The notes beneath the pieces were generated by a model that saw nothing but the letters and a program-made list of their open reading frames with translations, did no database searches and was not told the DNA's origin. The position numbers were made by a program, and so were the translations under genes. A stretch of DNA of 64,000 bases from Amycolatopsis nivea (GTDB lineage: Bacteria; Actinomycetota; Actinomycetes; Mycobacteriales; Pseudonocardiaceae), in NCBI RefSeq assembly GCF_004522235.1, contig NZ_SDLT01000033.1:50670-114669 (forward strand), in the 5' to 3' direction. Position 1 is the stretch's first letter. Each line of letters begins with the position of its first letter. Of this stretch, positions 24,726-32,955 are shown in pieces.

Positions 24726-25454
24726 ATGGCGGGCAAGCAGGACAAGGAAGCGGCCAAGCAGGCCAAGCGGGAAAAGCGCGCTGCGAGCAAGGCCCGGCGC
24801 GGCCAGCTGTTCGAGGCGTTCAAGATGCAGCGCCGCGAAGACCCGATGCTCATCCCCTGGATGGCCGGTTCGATCGTGGTCGTCGCCGGTGTGCTGTTTT
24901 GCATCGGGCTCATCTTCGGCATCCAGTGGACGCTGCTGCCGCTGGGCATCGTGCTCGGCATCCTGCTCGCCGTGATCATCTTCGGCAGGCGCGTGCAGCG
25001 CACGGTCTACGGCAAGGCCGACGGCCAGCCCGGCGCGGGAGCCTGGGCGCTGGAGAACATGCGCGGCAAGTGGAAGGTCACGCCGACCGTCGCCGCGACG
25101 ACCCAACTCGACGCCGTCCACCGCGTGCTCGGCCACCCCGGCGTGATCCTCGTGGCCGAAGGCGCGCCGCACCGGGTGAAGAGCCTGCTCGCGCAGGAGA
25201 AGAAGCGCGTGTCGCGGCTGGTCGGCGACACCCCGATCTACGACGTGACGATCGGGCACGAGGAGAAGCAGGTCCCCCTCAAGAAGCTGCAGTCGCACCT
25301 GACGAAGCTGCCGCGCAACCTCAAGCCGGCCCAGATCGACGCCCTCGAGGCGAAGCTGGCCGCGCTCGGCTCGCGCGGCGCCGCGATGCCGAAGGGCCCG
25401 ATGCCCGCGGGCGCGAAGATGCGGAACGTGCAGCGCACCATCCGCCGTCGCTGA
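24726..25454 (+). CDS. DUF4191 membrane protein (Rv2219 homologue)
   Basis: A 242-residue protein. A basic, probably coiled N-terminus (KQDKEAAKQAKREKRAASKARR) precedes two transmembrane helices (~53-75 and ~78-98, MAGSIVVVAGVLFCIG and LLPLGIVLGILLAVIIF). A cytoplasmic C-terminal domain with a basic RRR tail follows. The length and order match the DUF4191 family, always near glnA in actinobacteria. It is divergent from uvrD2 with 64 bases between the starts. Function unknown. Confidence 0.9.
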   Translation: MAGKQDKEAAKQAKREKRAASKARRGQLFEAFKMQRREDPMLIPWMAGSIVVVAGVLFCIGLIFGIQWTLLPLGIVLGILLAVIIFGRRVQRTVYGKADGQPGAGAWALENMRGKWKVTPTVAATTQLDAVHRVLGHPGVILVAEGAPHRVKSLLAQEKKRVSRLVGDTPIYDVTIGHEEKQVPLKKLQSHLTKLPRNLKPAQIDALEAKLAALGSRGAAMPKGPMPAGAKMRNVQRTIRRR

Positions 25455-25467
25455 CGCTTGGTTGCCG

Positions 25468-25499
25468 AGAACCCCCGGTCCGCCGCGGCCGGGGGTTCT
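25468..25499. terminator. bidirectional terminator
   Basis: Perfect 11-base arms AGAACCCCCGG / CCGGGGGTTCT with a 10-base loop and TTC on the plus side. It separates the convergent DUF4191 and RDD genes. Confidence 0.8.
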
Positions 25500-25512
25500 T
25501 CGCGTCCGGGGG

Positions 25513-26001
25513 TCAGCGCATCCGGATGACGACGGTGTTGGTGACGCGGTCGAGCCAGTTGCGGCCGTCGGCGTTGCGCACCAGCGGCGGGAGCAGCAGC
25601 ACCGTGAGCACCATCCGCACCAGCGCGCGCCACGCGCCGACCATCGCCGCCCCGTCCAGGCGCGCCACCCGGATGCCGAGGGCCGCCATGCCGGGGGTGA
25701 AGCCGAAGAACGTGACCGGAATGACCGTAATGACCGCCCAGACCGCGCCCGCCCAGAGGTTGAACGTCTGCATCGCGGCGGCGTTCTGCAGGTCGTAGCG
25801 CACGAACAGGGCCGTGATCAGGGAGGCGAGCACCAGGTCGAGCACGAGCGCGAGGAAGCGCGGGCCGCCGCCCGCCACCGAGCCGACGCCCGATTCGGGC
25901 AGGCCCATCGACTCGCCGCGCCACTTCGGGGCCTCGCGCGGACCCGCCGCGGTGGAGCCGTCGCCCGTGCCCGGCAGCCATTCACCCGTCCATCTCGCCA
26001 C
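25513..26001 (-). CDS. RDD family membrane protein
   Basis: A 162-residue RDD-domain protein with three hydrophobic segments (RFLALVLDLVLASLITALFV; WAGAVWAVITVIPVTFFGF; WRALVRMVLTVLLLPPLV). The family residues Arg, Asp and Asp are present in the first and last helices. GTG 26001 (VARWTGEWLPGTG) is the start. It corresponds to the RDD gene beside glnA1 in mycobacteria and lies divergent from glnA. Function not established; some RDD proteins act in ion transport. Confidence 0.86.
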   Translation of the reverse strand: MARWTGEWLPGTGDGSTAAGPREAPKWRGESMGLPESGVGSVAGGGPRFLALVLDLVLASLITALFVRYDLQNAAAMQTFNLWAGAVWAVITVIPVTFFGFTPGMAALGIRVARLDGAAMVGAWRALVRMVLTVLLLPPLVRNADGRNWLDRVTNTVVIRMR

Positions 26002-26068
26002 CCGTCCAGGGTATGCCGGTGGCGCGGACCACATCCGGCCTGGTCGACTGGGCAGTGACGGCGGCCCG

Positions 26069-26106
26069 TTAACACCCGCGAAACATTCGGGTGACGGTCG
26101 GGCAAC
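26069..26106 (+). promoter_or_regulatory. GlnR-type operator upstream of glnA
   Basis: Four pentamers spaced by six bases: TTAAC (26069), GAAAC (26080), GTGAC (26091) and GCAAC (26102). This matches the actinobacterial GlnR consensus gTnAC-n6-GaAAC repeated twice, at an exact 11-base period. It ends 67 bases before the glnA start. Nitrogen-limited activation of glnA by GlnR is therefore expected. Confidence 0.85.
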
Positions 26107-26173
26107 ACCGCCCTCTTAGCGTGAGCCGAAGAGAGTACAGCCGCCGGTAACGAACGAGAAGGAGTCACCGAGG

Positions 26174-27598
26174 GTGCCCACTACTCCAGACGACATTCAG
26201 CGCCTCATCGCCGACGAGAAGGTCGAGTCGATCGACGTCAGGTTCTGCGACCTGCCGGGCGTCATGCAGCACTTCACGGTGCCGGCCAAGGCGTTCGACC
26301 TGGAGGCGTACGAAGAGGGTCTCGCCTTCGACGGCTCCTCGGTGCGCGGCTTCCAGTCGATCCACGAGTCCGACATGCTGCTGCTGCCGGACCCCGAGAC
26401 GGCGCGGATCGACCCGTTCCGCAAGGCGAAGACGCTCTCGCTGAACTTCTTCGTGCACGACCCGTTCACCCGCGAGGCCTACAGCCGCGACCCGCGCAAC
26501 ATCGCGCGCAAGGCCGAGCAGTACATCGCGGAGTACGGCGTCGCCGACAACGTCTTCTTCGGCCCCGAGGCGGAGTTCTACATCTTCGACTCGGTCCGTT
26601 TTGAGGACGCCGAGCACCTGTCGTTCCACGAGATCGACTCGGTCGAGGGCTGGTGGAACACCGGCGCCGACACCGAGGGCGGGAACCAGGGCTACAAGAC
26701 GAAGTTCAAGGGCGGATACTTCCCCGTCCCGCCGGTCGACCACTTCGCCGACCTGCGCGACGACATCGTCCGCACGCTGACGAACTCCGGCTTCGAGATC
26801 GAGCGCGCGCACCACGAGGTGGGCACCGCCGGTCAGACGGAGATCAACTACAAGTTCAACACGCTGCTGCACGCTGCCGACGACCTGCAGCTGTTCAAGT
26901 ACATCGTGAAGAACACCGTGTTCGCCGCGGGCAAGACCGCGACGTTCATGCCGAAGCCGCTCGCCGGCGACAACGGCTCGGGCATGCACTGCCACCAGTC
27001 GCTGTGGAAGGACGGCCAGCCGCTGTTCCACGACGAGTCCGGCTACGCGGGCCTGTCCGACACGGCGCGGCACTACATCGGCGGCCTGCTCAAGCACGCG
27101 CCGAGCCTGCTGGCCTTCACCAACCCGACGGTGAACTCCTACCACCGCCTGGTGCCGGGCTTCGAGGCCCCGGTTTCGCTGGTGTACTCGCAGCGCAACC
27201 GCTCCGCGTGCGTCCGCATCCCGATCACCGGCAACAACGCGAAGGCCAAGCGCGCCGAGTTCCGCTGCCCGGACTCGTCGGGCAACCCGTACCTCGCGTT
27301 CTCCGCGATGATGATGGCCGGGCTCGACGGCATCAAGAACAAGATCGAGCCGCCGGAGCCGATCGACAAGGACCTCTACGAGCTGCCGCCCGAGGAGGCC
27401 AAGAACGTCAAGCTGGTCCCGGGCGACCTGGGCACCGTGCTGGACACCCTGGAGCAGGACCACGACTACCTGCTCGAGGGCGGCGTCTTCACGCCCGACG
27501 TGATCGAGACGTGGATCCAGTACAAGCGCGAGAACGAAATCGACCCGCTGCGGCTTCGTCCGCACCCGTACGAGTTCTCGCTGTACTACGACGTGTGA
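26174..27598 (+). CDS. glnA: type I glutamine synthetase
   Basis: A 474-residue GSI-beta enzyme that makes glutamine from glutamate and ammonia with ATP. GTG 26174 is preceded by AAGGAG nine bases upstream. The beta-Grasp N-terminus, the EAEFY metal site (FGPEAEFYIFD), KPLAGDNGSGMH, the NRSACVRIP arginine region and the adenylylation loop DKDLYELPPEEAK with target Tyr402 are present, so activity can be switched by GlnE (57883-60858). It is regulated by the GlnR-type operator at 26069-26106. Confidence 0.98.
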   Translation: MPTTPDDIQRLIADEKVESIDVRFCDLPGVMQHFTVPAKAFDLEAYEEGLAFDGSSVRGFQSIHESDMLLLPDPETARIDPFRKAKTLSLNFFVHDPFTREAYSRDPRNIARKAEQYIAEYGVADNVFFGPEAEFYIFDSVRFEDAEHLSFHEIDSVEGWWNTGADTEGGNQGYKTKFKGGYFPVPPVDHFADLRDDIVRTLTNSGFEIERAHHEVGTAGQTEINYKFNTLLHAADDLQLFKYIVKNTVFAAGKTATFMPKPLAGDNGSGMHCHQSLWKDGQPLFHDESGYAGLSDTARHYIGGLLKHAPSLLAFTNPTVNSYHRLVPGFEAPVSLVYSQRNRSACVRIPITGNNAKAKRAEFRCPDSSGNPYLAFSAMMMAGLDGIKNKIEPPEPIDKDLYELPPEEAKNVKLVPGDLGTVLDTLEQDHDYLLEGGVFTPDVIETWIQYKRENEIDPLRLRPHPYEFSLYYDV

Positions 27599-27640
27599 TC
27601 GGCGCGGGGCTTTGACCAGGGGTTTCACTGGTCCGAGTCC

Positions 27641-27678
27641 CCGCCAGGCCGTCACCAGGCCGCCAGAGGTGAGCAGGT
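27641..27678 (+). repeat. 38-base direct repeat, copy A
   Basis: Begins CCGCCAGGCCGTC and ends GCAGGT; about 30 of 38 bases match copy B at 27813-27850. It lies 43 bases past the glnA stop and 18 bases before a strong terminator hairpin. Each copy is followed by a hairpin, so the two could be the 5' parts of small RNAs. No open frame is convincing here. Confidence 0.5.
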
Positions 27679-27695
27679 GACGACCCACAAGACAC

Positions 27696-27732
27696 GGGAC
27701 GGCGGTCGAGGGGATTCCCCGACCGCCGTCCC
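27696..27732 (+). terminator. terminator after glnA
   Basis: Arms GGGACGGCGGTC / GACCGCCGTCCC with an inner GGGG/CCCC stem, followed by GTTCTTTGTG. Confidence 0.85.
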
Positions 27733-27812
27733 GTTCTTTGTGCCCTTGTCGTTTCACGCGGCGTCTTTCCGGCGGAACACCTCATTGATGGCCCGCCGAG
27801 TCCGAGAGGGAC

Positions 27813-27850
27813 CCGCCAGGCCGTCCCCGGGCCGTCAGACGTCGGCAGGT
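27813..27850 (+). repeat. 38-base direct repeat, copy B
   Basis: Second copy of the element at 27641-27678, 172 bases downstream, differing at about eight positions. It too is followed by a hairpin (27892-27926). Confidence 0.5.
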
Positions 27851-27891
27851 CAGCGCCGGGGCGTGACAGACCTACTGAACTCGCACTCCTC

Positions 27892-27926
27892 GAATGGCCC
27901 GTCAGCCTCGTGCTGGCGGGCCATTC
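27892..27926. terminator. hairpin between glnA region and kbl
   Basis: Near-perfect 15-base arms GAATGGCCCGTCAGC / GCTGGCGGGCCATTC (one mismatch) around a short loop, then GCGTTTGT on the plus strand. It lies seven bases from the end of the kbl-like gene and can terminate in either direction. Confidence 0.75.
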
Positions 27927-27933
27927 GCGTTTG

Positions 27934-29091
27934 TCAGCCGCGGGCGGCCATGAACGCGGCGACGCAACGGTCCAGGTCTTCGAGGGAGTGCTCCGACGAG
28001 ATCTGCACCCGGATGCGGGCCGCCCCCAGCGGCACCACTGGGTAGCTGAACGCTGTCACGTATACGCCCAACCGCAGCATTCGTTCGGCCATGCGGACGG
28101 CTTCGGCTGCGTCGCCGAGCATCACCGGCACGATCGGGTGTTCGCCGGGCAGTAGGGGGAAGCCTGCCTGGCTCATCCGAGAGCGGAAGACGGCCGTGTT
28201 GCGGTGGAGCGTCGCGCGGCGGGAGGGGTCGGCGAGGTCTAGGGCGGCGAGGGTGCCTGCGACGATGGCGGGTGGGAGGGCGTTGGAGAACAGGTACGGG
28301 CGGGAGCGCTGCCGCAGCAGGTCCACGATTTCGGCATGGGCGCTGACAAAACCGCCGGACGCGCCGCCGAGGGCTTTGCCTAGGGTGCCGGTGACGATGT
28401 CGACTCGGTCGCGTACGCCTAGGAGTTCGGGGGTTCCGGCTCCGGTCTCGCCGAGGATTCCGGTGGCGTGTGAGTCGTCGACCATGACCAGGGCGTCGTG
28501 TTTATCGGCTAGGTCGCAGATTTCTCGCAGTGGGGCGATGGAGCCGTCCATGGAGAAGACGCCGTCAGTGACGATGAGTCGGCGGCGGGCGGCGGTGGAC
28601 GCCAGTTGGTTTTCTAGCTCGGCCAGGGTGCGGTAGCGGTGGCGGCGCGCCTTGGAAAGTCTGATGCCGTCGATGATTGAGGCGTGGTTGAGGGCGTCGG
28701 AGAACACTGCGTCGCGTTCGTCGAGGAGGGTGGCGAATACGCCGCCGTTCGCGTCGAAGCATGAGGAATAGAGGTTTGTCGCCTCGGTTCCCAGCAAGGC
28801 TGACAGGCGCGCTTCCAGCTCAGTGTGCAGGGTTTGAGTGCCGCAGATGAAGCGGACGCTTGCCATTCCGAAGCCGTGCGCTTCGAGGGCTCGTTGGGCG
28901 GCGGCGATGACTGCGGGGTGGTTGGCCAGGCCTAGGTAGTTGTTGGCGCAGAAGTTCAGGAACTCCTGTCCGGCTACGGAGATCTGCGGTGATTGCGGCG
29001 AGGTGAGACGGTGTTCGGCCTGGTACAGGTCTGCGGCGCGGAGGTCTTCGAGGGTGGCGCGCAGTTCGTTTCGGACGGACGCGTACGTCAT
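27934..29091 (-). CDS. kbl: glycine C-acetyltransferase / 2-amino-3-ketobutyrate CoA ligase-like
   Basis: A 385-residue PLP enzyme of the alpha-oxoamine synthase family. Motifs: NNYLGLANHP near the N-terminus, LYSSCFDANGG, DGVFSMDGSIAPL, VMVDDSHATGILG (PLP Asp and His) and the Schiff-base Lys in TGTLGKALGG. Overall it is most like Kbl, which cleaves 2-amino-3-ketobutyrate to glycine and acetyl-CoA. No classical threonine dehydrogenase (tdh) is adjacent. It is the last gene of a coupled operon; its ATG overlaps the NmrA-like stop as ATGA. Confidence 0.88.
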   Translation of the reverse strand: MTYASVRNELRATLEDLRAADLYQAEHRLTSPQSPQISVAGQEFLNFCANNYLGLANHPAVIAAAQRALEAHGFGMASVRFICGTQTLHTELEARLSALLGTEATNLYSSCFDANGGVFATLLDERDAVFSDALNHASIIDGIRLSKARRHRYRTLAELENQLASTAARRRLIVTDGVFSMDGSIAPLREICDLADKHDALVMVDDSHATGILGETGAGTPELLGVRDRVDIVTGTLGKALGGASGGFVSAHAEIVDLLRQRSRPYLFSNALPPAIVAGTLAALDLADPSRRATLHRNTAVFRSRMSQAGFPLLPGEHPIVPVMLGDAAEAVRMAERMLRLGVYVTAFSYPVVPLGAARIRVQISSEHSLEDLDRCVAAFMAARG

Positions 29092-30050
29092 GATCTAGGC
29101 CGGAACTGCTGAACCTCGCGGCGGCTGCCGTCCCAGCCGGTTCGGTGCAGCCAGTCTTCGAAGGTCATCAGGCCGGGGTGGAGGCGGCGCAACAGGGCGA
29201 GGTCGCGGTCGTGGGCGGCGACGTCGTGTCGCTGGAAGAAGCCGAACATTCCGGCGTAGTCGTGGCCGACGTCGGGGATGCTCGTGCGGAGGGTGCCGAG
29301 TGGCAGGTCTTCGTAGCGGGAGGGCGTCCCAGTTACGCGCTCGAAGGTCGCGGCGATTTCGGTGCCGGTCAGGCTGTCCGCGGAGACGGCCAGATCGCGT
29401 GCGCCCCAGGATTGCCAGTGTTCCAGCATGTGTACTGCGAACCAGGCGATGTCGGACAGGGCGATCATCGGGTATCGGCCGGTGCCGAGCGGGAGGGTGA
29501 ACACCACGGCCTCGTCGCCCTCGGGTGACAGGCGGGACTGGAGGTTCTCGAAGTACGGCGAGGTCACCAGGATCGAGACGTGCTCGGAATACCAGCCGTC
29601 CGGTTCGTGGCGCATCATTTCTTCGGATCGGTGCAGCTGGATGTGTGCGGCGACGGCGGCTTTGGCTTCGTAATGCGGCACGAGAACGCGGCCGGCGGTG
29701 AGCGTCGCGGCGCTGTCCAGCGAGGACCACACGAATCGGTCGACGCCGTGTTGGCGGGCTGCTTCGAGGATGCTCGTGCCTTGCGTGAACTCGGCGAGCG
29801 GGCTTTGCGTGGAGAAGAAATCGGTGTTGCAGAAGACTCGGGAGACGCCGTTCAGCGCGCGCTCGATGCTTCGCGGATCGCTTGCGTCGCCTCGGACTAA
29901 CCGCACGCGGTCATGGGAAAGGGCTGTCGCGCGGGGTGAATCTGGGTCGCGGGTGAGCACGGTGACTTCGTCGTCGGTGTCGGCGAGGAGCCGGGTGACG
30001 ACACGGCTGCCCATGGCTCCGGTTCCGCCGATGACGAGGGTGTGAGTCAT
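29088..30050 (-). CDS. NmrA-like NAD(P)-binding protein
   Basis: A 320-residue atypical SDR. The N-terminal LVIGGTGAMGSRVVTRLL (GxxGxxG) binds a dinucleotide; VRGDASDPRSIERAL and RFVWSSLDSAAT follow the NmrA pattern. No YxxxK catalytic pair is evident, so it could be a sensor or an atypical reductase. It overlaps both neighbours by four bases, so it is translated together with the deacetylase-like and Kbl-like genes. Its role in that pathway is unknown. Confidence 0.84.
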   Translation of the reverse strand: MTHTLVIGGTGAMGSRVVTRLLADTDDEVTVLTRDPDSPRATALSHDRVRLVRGDASDPRSIERALNGVSRVFCNTDFFSTQSPLAEFTQGTSILEAARQHGVDRFVWSSLDSAATLTAGRVLVPHYEAKAAVAAHIQLHRSEEMMRHEPDGWYSEHVSILVTSPYFENLQSRLSPEGDEAVVFTLPLGTGRYPMIALSDIAWFAVHMLEHWQSWGARDLAVSADSLTGTEIAATFERVTGTPSRYEDLPLGTLRTSIPDVGHDYAGMFGFFQRHDVAAHDRDLALLRRLHPGLMTFEDWLHRTGWDGSRREVQQFRPRS

Positions 30051-30874
30051 GACGCGGCCTTCTCGAGCACGTACTCGGCGAGTTCGTGGTGGGTGGCGAT
30101 CCAGAGGTCGTCTCGGCGGAGGGCGACTTCCTGGAGCAGCTGGTCGAATTGGTCGGCGAACAGGGGGCGTCCGCCGACATGGGCGTGGACGGTCAGGTTG
30201 AGAATCCCTGGGGTCGACTGGCGGAGGAGGTAGTCGAGAAAGTCGACGTGGATGTCCCGGTATGCGCGCGGGCCTGCCATGACACCGCGTACGTCGGTGA
30301 AGTCGCTGTGCATCAAGTAGACCAAGGGGCCCGCGGACGTGGTCGCGACGTACGGCAAATCCTGGTCGCTGTGGTCGCCGGACCAGAGGTAGCCGGACGC
30401 GGCGAGCAGGTCCGGGGTGCGGCGGGATTCGGTGGCGCGTGGGCTGAGCCAGCCGGTGGGCCGGGAGCCGGTGACGTCTCGCAGGATTTCGGTGCAGCGG
30501 TTGATGTTTTCCGCTTCGGCGTCGGGATCGAGCTGTCCGGGAATGACGTCTTGGGCGTAGGAATGCGCGGCGATCTCGTGTCCGGCGGCGTGTGCGGCGA
30601 GCACCGGTTCGGGGTGTCGCTCGGCGAGAAGGCCGCTGACGCCGAAGGTGGCCGGCAGGTCGTGCCGGTCCAGGATTTCGAGCAGCCGCCACACTCCGGT
30701 CGTCGCCCCGTATTCGGCCCACGACATGCTGTGCCGGCACTCCACGCCGGGCAGCGGCCAGGCGGCGGCCATCGGCGCGTAGACCGGCCAGTGGCCGTCG
30801 GACCACGACTCGAGCGCGACGCAGATCTTCACCGCGACCTTCTTGCCGTCCGGCCAAGCCCGCACGGGTCCCAT
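30047..30874 (-). CDS. polysaccharide deacetylase-family (PuuE-like) hydrolase
   Basis: A 275-residue NodB-fold protein. Instead of the TFDDG motif of chitin deacetylases it has CVALESWSDG, as in PuuE/allantoinase-type members. The metal segment GHEIAAHSYAQD and the Arg-containing GWLSPRATES are present, and HAHVGGRP lies near the C-terminus. ATG 30874 is preferred to ATG 30880 since GGAG lies seven bases before it. No signal peptide is seen, so it probably acts on a cytosolic amide rather than a wall polymer. First gene of the operon. Confidence 0.82.
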   Translation of the reverse strand: MGPVRAWPDGKKVAVKICVALESWSDGHWPVYAPMAAAWPLPGVECRHSMSWAEYGATTGVWRLLEILDRHDLPATFGVSGLLAERHPEPVLAAHAAGHEIAAHSYAQDVIPGQLDPDAEAENINRCTEILRDVTGSRPTGWLSPRATESRRTPDLLAASGYLWSGDHSDQDLPYVATTSAGPLVYLMHSDFTDVRGVMAGPRAYRDIHVDFLDYLLRQSTPGILNLTVHAHVGGRPLFADQFDQLLQEVALRRDDLWIATHHELAEYVLEKAAS

Positions 30875-30893
30875 GGGCATTCTCCGCTTCTTT

Positions 30894-30911
30894 CCGTCGG
30901 AATTTCGACGG
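30894..30911. promoter_or_regulatory. candidate LysR operator palindrome
   Basis: CCGTCG-GAATTT-CGACGG is a perfect 6+6 palindrome with a 6-base centre, in the 93-base gap between the deacetylase-like gene and the divergent LysR gene. A T-n-A interrupted dyad here is the usual LysR-box position. Binding is not shown. Confidence 0.5.
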
Positions 30912-30967
30912 TAGCCGCGGGCGGGCGATTCATTTAACCTCGTCGGCGGAGAGGATTCATCCACGCG

Positions 30968-31897
30968 ATGCATAAGCCAGAAGTCACGCTCGACCGCATG
31001 CGCACGTTCGTCCGGGTCGCCGAAAGCGGCAGTTTCTCCGCGGTGGCCCGGGATCTCGGCGTCGGGCAGTCCACCGTCACCCGGCATGTCGGCGACCTGG
31101 AGGAGGCGCTCGGGGTCTCCGTGTTCAGCCGCACCACCAGGAGCATTTCGCTGACCGACGAGGGCCGCCGCTATTACGCCCGCGCCACGGAGATCCTCCG
31201 GTTGGTCGAGCAGGCTCGACAGGAGGTCGAAGACGCCAGGACCGGTGCGTCCGGCAGAGTACGGATCTCGTGTTCGGCCTTTTTCGGGGTGATGCACCTG
31301 AGCCGGTTGATCTTCGGCTTCCAGGATCGCTATCCGGACATTCGCGTCGACTTCGTCCTCACCGACGAGCGCTCCGACCTGATCCGCGACGGCGTGGACA
31401 TCGCGATTCAGCTCGGGCCGCAGCCGGACAGCGAACTGCGCCTGCGTCCGCTCGGGATGGCGCATCAGATTCTGGTCGCGTCACCCGACTATCTCGCGCG
31501 GCGCGGAACGCCTGAGTCGCCGGAGGAACTCTCGTCGCACGACGTGATTCGCCGGACCAGCGTCGCCAAGAGCGGCGAGTTGACGCTGATCGACGAGGAG
31601 GGCACGGAGCACGTCGCGACCTTCACGCCTCGGCTGCGGGTTGATCACGGTCTCGCGGCTCGGGAAGCGCTCGTTGCTGGCCGCGGAATCGCGCCCGTGC
31701 CGCGGTGGCTGGTGGACGACCTTCTGCGGGACGGAACGCTGCGGGCGGTGCTGCCTGAGTACGGTTGCGCGCCGGTGCCGGTGAATCTGCTCGTCGTGCC
31801 GGAGCGGGCGGAGCTGACGCGGGTGCGACTTTTGCGGGACTTTCTCGCGGACGAGATCACCCGGGTTCCGGGAGTGGGGCCGCTGCTTCGTCAGTGA
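30968..31897 (+). CDS. LysR-family transcriptional regulator
   Basis: A 309-residue LysR protein. The N-terminal HTH (RMRTFVRVAESGSFSAVARDLGVGQSTVTRHVGDLEEALG) is typical, followed by the FSRTTRSISLTDEGRRYY wing and a periplasmic-binding-like effector domain ending VRLLRDFLADEI. It belongs to the DhcR/AphB-like subgroup by its TTRS-x-SLTDEG sequence. It is divergent from the deacetylase operon and is the probable regulator of it. Confidence 0.93.
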   Translation: MHKPEVTLDRMRTFVRVAESGSFSAVARDLGVGQSTVTRHVGDLEEALGVSVFSRTTRSISLTDEGRRYYARATEILRLVEQARQEVEDARTGASGRVRISCSAFFGVMHLSRLIFGFQDRYPDIRVDFVLTDERSDLIRDGVDIAIQLGPQPDSELRLRPLGMAHQILVASPDYLARRGTPESPEELSSHDVIRRTSVAKSGELTLIDEEGTEHVATFTPRLRVDHGLAAREALVAGRGIAPVPRWLVDDLLRDGTLRAVLPEYGCAPVPVNLLVVPERAELTRVRLLRDFLADEITRVPGVGPLLRQ

Positions 31898-32583
31898 GGC
31901 TTGCTGGCGCGGATGATCGCCGAGTACAGCTTGTTTCCGACCTCGTGCGTACGCCGGATGTCCACGTCCACGAGACCCGCAGCGTGGAGCAAGGCTCGGT
32001 AATCGTCCGCGGTCAGTGCTCCGCCGAGGCATTCCTCGTCGGCGGCTGCGCGCTCCGCCGCGGTCAGCGTTTCCTCGGCGAGGAGGTCGGTCACGCCGAG
32101 GCGGCCGCCGGGACGCAGCACGCGCGCGACTCCCGCGAAGACAGCCGGTTTGTCCGGCGACAGGGCGATGACGCAGTTGGAGATCACGACGTCGACAGTG
32201 TTGTCCGGCAAGGGAATGGCTTCGATCGTGCCCTTGACGAACTCGACATTCGCGACTTCCGCCTGCGCGGCCTGTCGCCGGGCGAGAGCGAGCATTTCGT
32301 CGGTCATGTCGAGGCCGATGGCGCGGCCGGAGGGTCCGACGCGCCGCGCGGAAAGCAGGACGTCCAGGCCGCCACCGGAGCCGAGGTCGAGGACAGTCTC
32401 GCCGGGGCGCAGGTCGGCGACGGCGAGCGGGTTTCCACAGCCGAGACTGGTGGCTGCCACGGTTTCGGGGACGTCTTCCCCGGCGTAGTGCTGTGCGCCG
32501 AGTTCCCCGGTGGCTTCGCCGGCCAGCGCTCGTCGTGCGGCGTTGGCGTAGCGTTCCCGGACCGCGTCCTGATCTGGACTCAT
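31891..32583 (-). CDS. arsM: arsenite S-adenosylmethionine methyltransferase ArsM
   Basis: A 230-residue methyltransferase. Motif I is VLDLGSGGG (64-72) with IGLDMTDEML as the acidic strand. Three cysteines, C49 (SLGCGNP), C137 (VISNCVI) and C185 (EECLGGA), match the arsenite-binding cysteines of ArsM enzymes in spacing and context. It converts As(III) to methylated arsenicals. Its ATG overlaps the stop of arsR as ATGA, so the pair is translationally coupled. Last gene of the five-gene ars operon; it ends in a short convergent overlap with the LysR gene. Confidence 0.9.
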   Translation of the reverse strand: MSPDQDAVRERYANAARRALAGEATGELGAQHYAGEDVPETVAATSLGCGNPLAVADLRPGETVLDLGSGGGLDVLLSARRVGPSGRAIGLDMTDEMLALARRQAAQAEVANVEFVKGTIEAIPLPDNTVDVVISNCVIALSPDKPAVFAGVARVLRPGGRLGVTDLLAEETLTAAERAAADEECLGGALTADDYRALLHAAGLVDVDIRRTHEVGNKLYSAIIRASKPH

Positions 32584-32927
32584 CTCGGTACCTCGCAAGC
32601 GATGTCGGCGAAGGGGACGGCGGCGCGGCCCATGACGACGTCGGCCGCGCTGGGGAAGCAGGACAAACACCGCTCGTTCACCCGGTACAACCGGGCGGTG
32701 CCGTGCGGCTGCACGAGGACGAACCGAGCTTCGGTGAGGATCTTCAGATGCGCTGAGACGGTCGATTGGCTGACGCTTACCTGCTCGACGATTTCGCCGA
32801 CCGACAGCGGACGATCCGCGGAGGCGATCAGGTGCAGGATCTGGACGCGCGTCGGATCCGCGAGCGCGCGGAACCATCCGGCGTAGGTCTCCGCCTCGGC
32901 TCGGTCCAACACGGCAACTCCCTTCAT
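32580..32927 (-). CDS. arsR: ArsR-family repressor (C-terminal Cys type)
   Basis: A 115-residue winged-helix repressor (ALADPTRVQILHLIASADRPLSVGEIVEQVSVSQSTVSAHLKIL). The DNA-binding helix lacks the CVCDL cysteines of the other ArsR in this cluster; instead C87 and C90 (ERCLSC) and C111 lie in the C-terminal part, an unusual sensor position. A dyad overlapping its start codon (32926-32948) should be its operator. It is cotranscribed with arsM. Confidence 0.9.
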   Translation of the reverse strand: MKGVAVLDRAEAETYAGWFRALADPTRVQILHLIASADRPLSVGEIVEQVSVSQSTVSAHLKILTEARFVLVQPHGTARLYRVNERCLSCFPSAADVVMGRAAVPFADIACEVPR

Positions 32928-32948
32928 CGTCCATCGACGATAGACGAT
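32926..32948. promoter_or_regulatory. candidate ArsR operator before arsR-arsM
   Basis: An imperfect 23-base dyad with arms ATCGTC / GACGAT and inner ATCG/CGAT (20 of 23 positions symmetric). It covers the arsR ATG and lies 7 bases downstream of the arsC stop, so it can control an internal promoter for arsR-arsM. Confidence 0.6.
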
Positions 32949-32955
32949 GAATGGG

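Noticed and set aside
22673..25798. A 1041-codon plus-strand frame across uvrD2 and DUF4191
   Set aside because: It is antisense to uvrD2 and out of frame with DUF4191. Both true genes have complete family motifs.
26165..27757. A 530-codon minus-strand frame over glnA
   Set aside because: Antisense shadow of glnA. Long antisense frames over glutamine synthetase-like genes have been misannotated before; nothing here supports translation.
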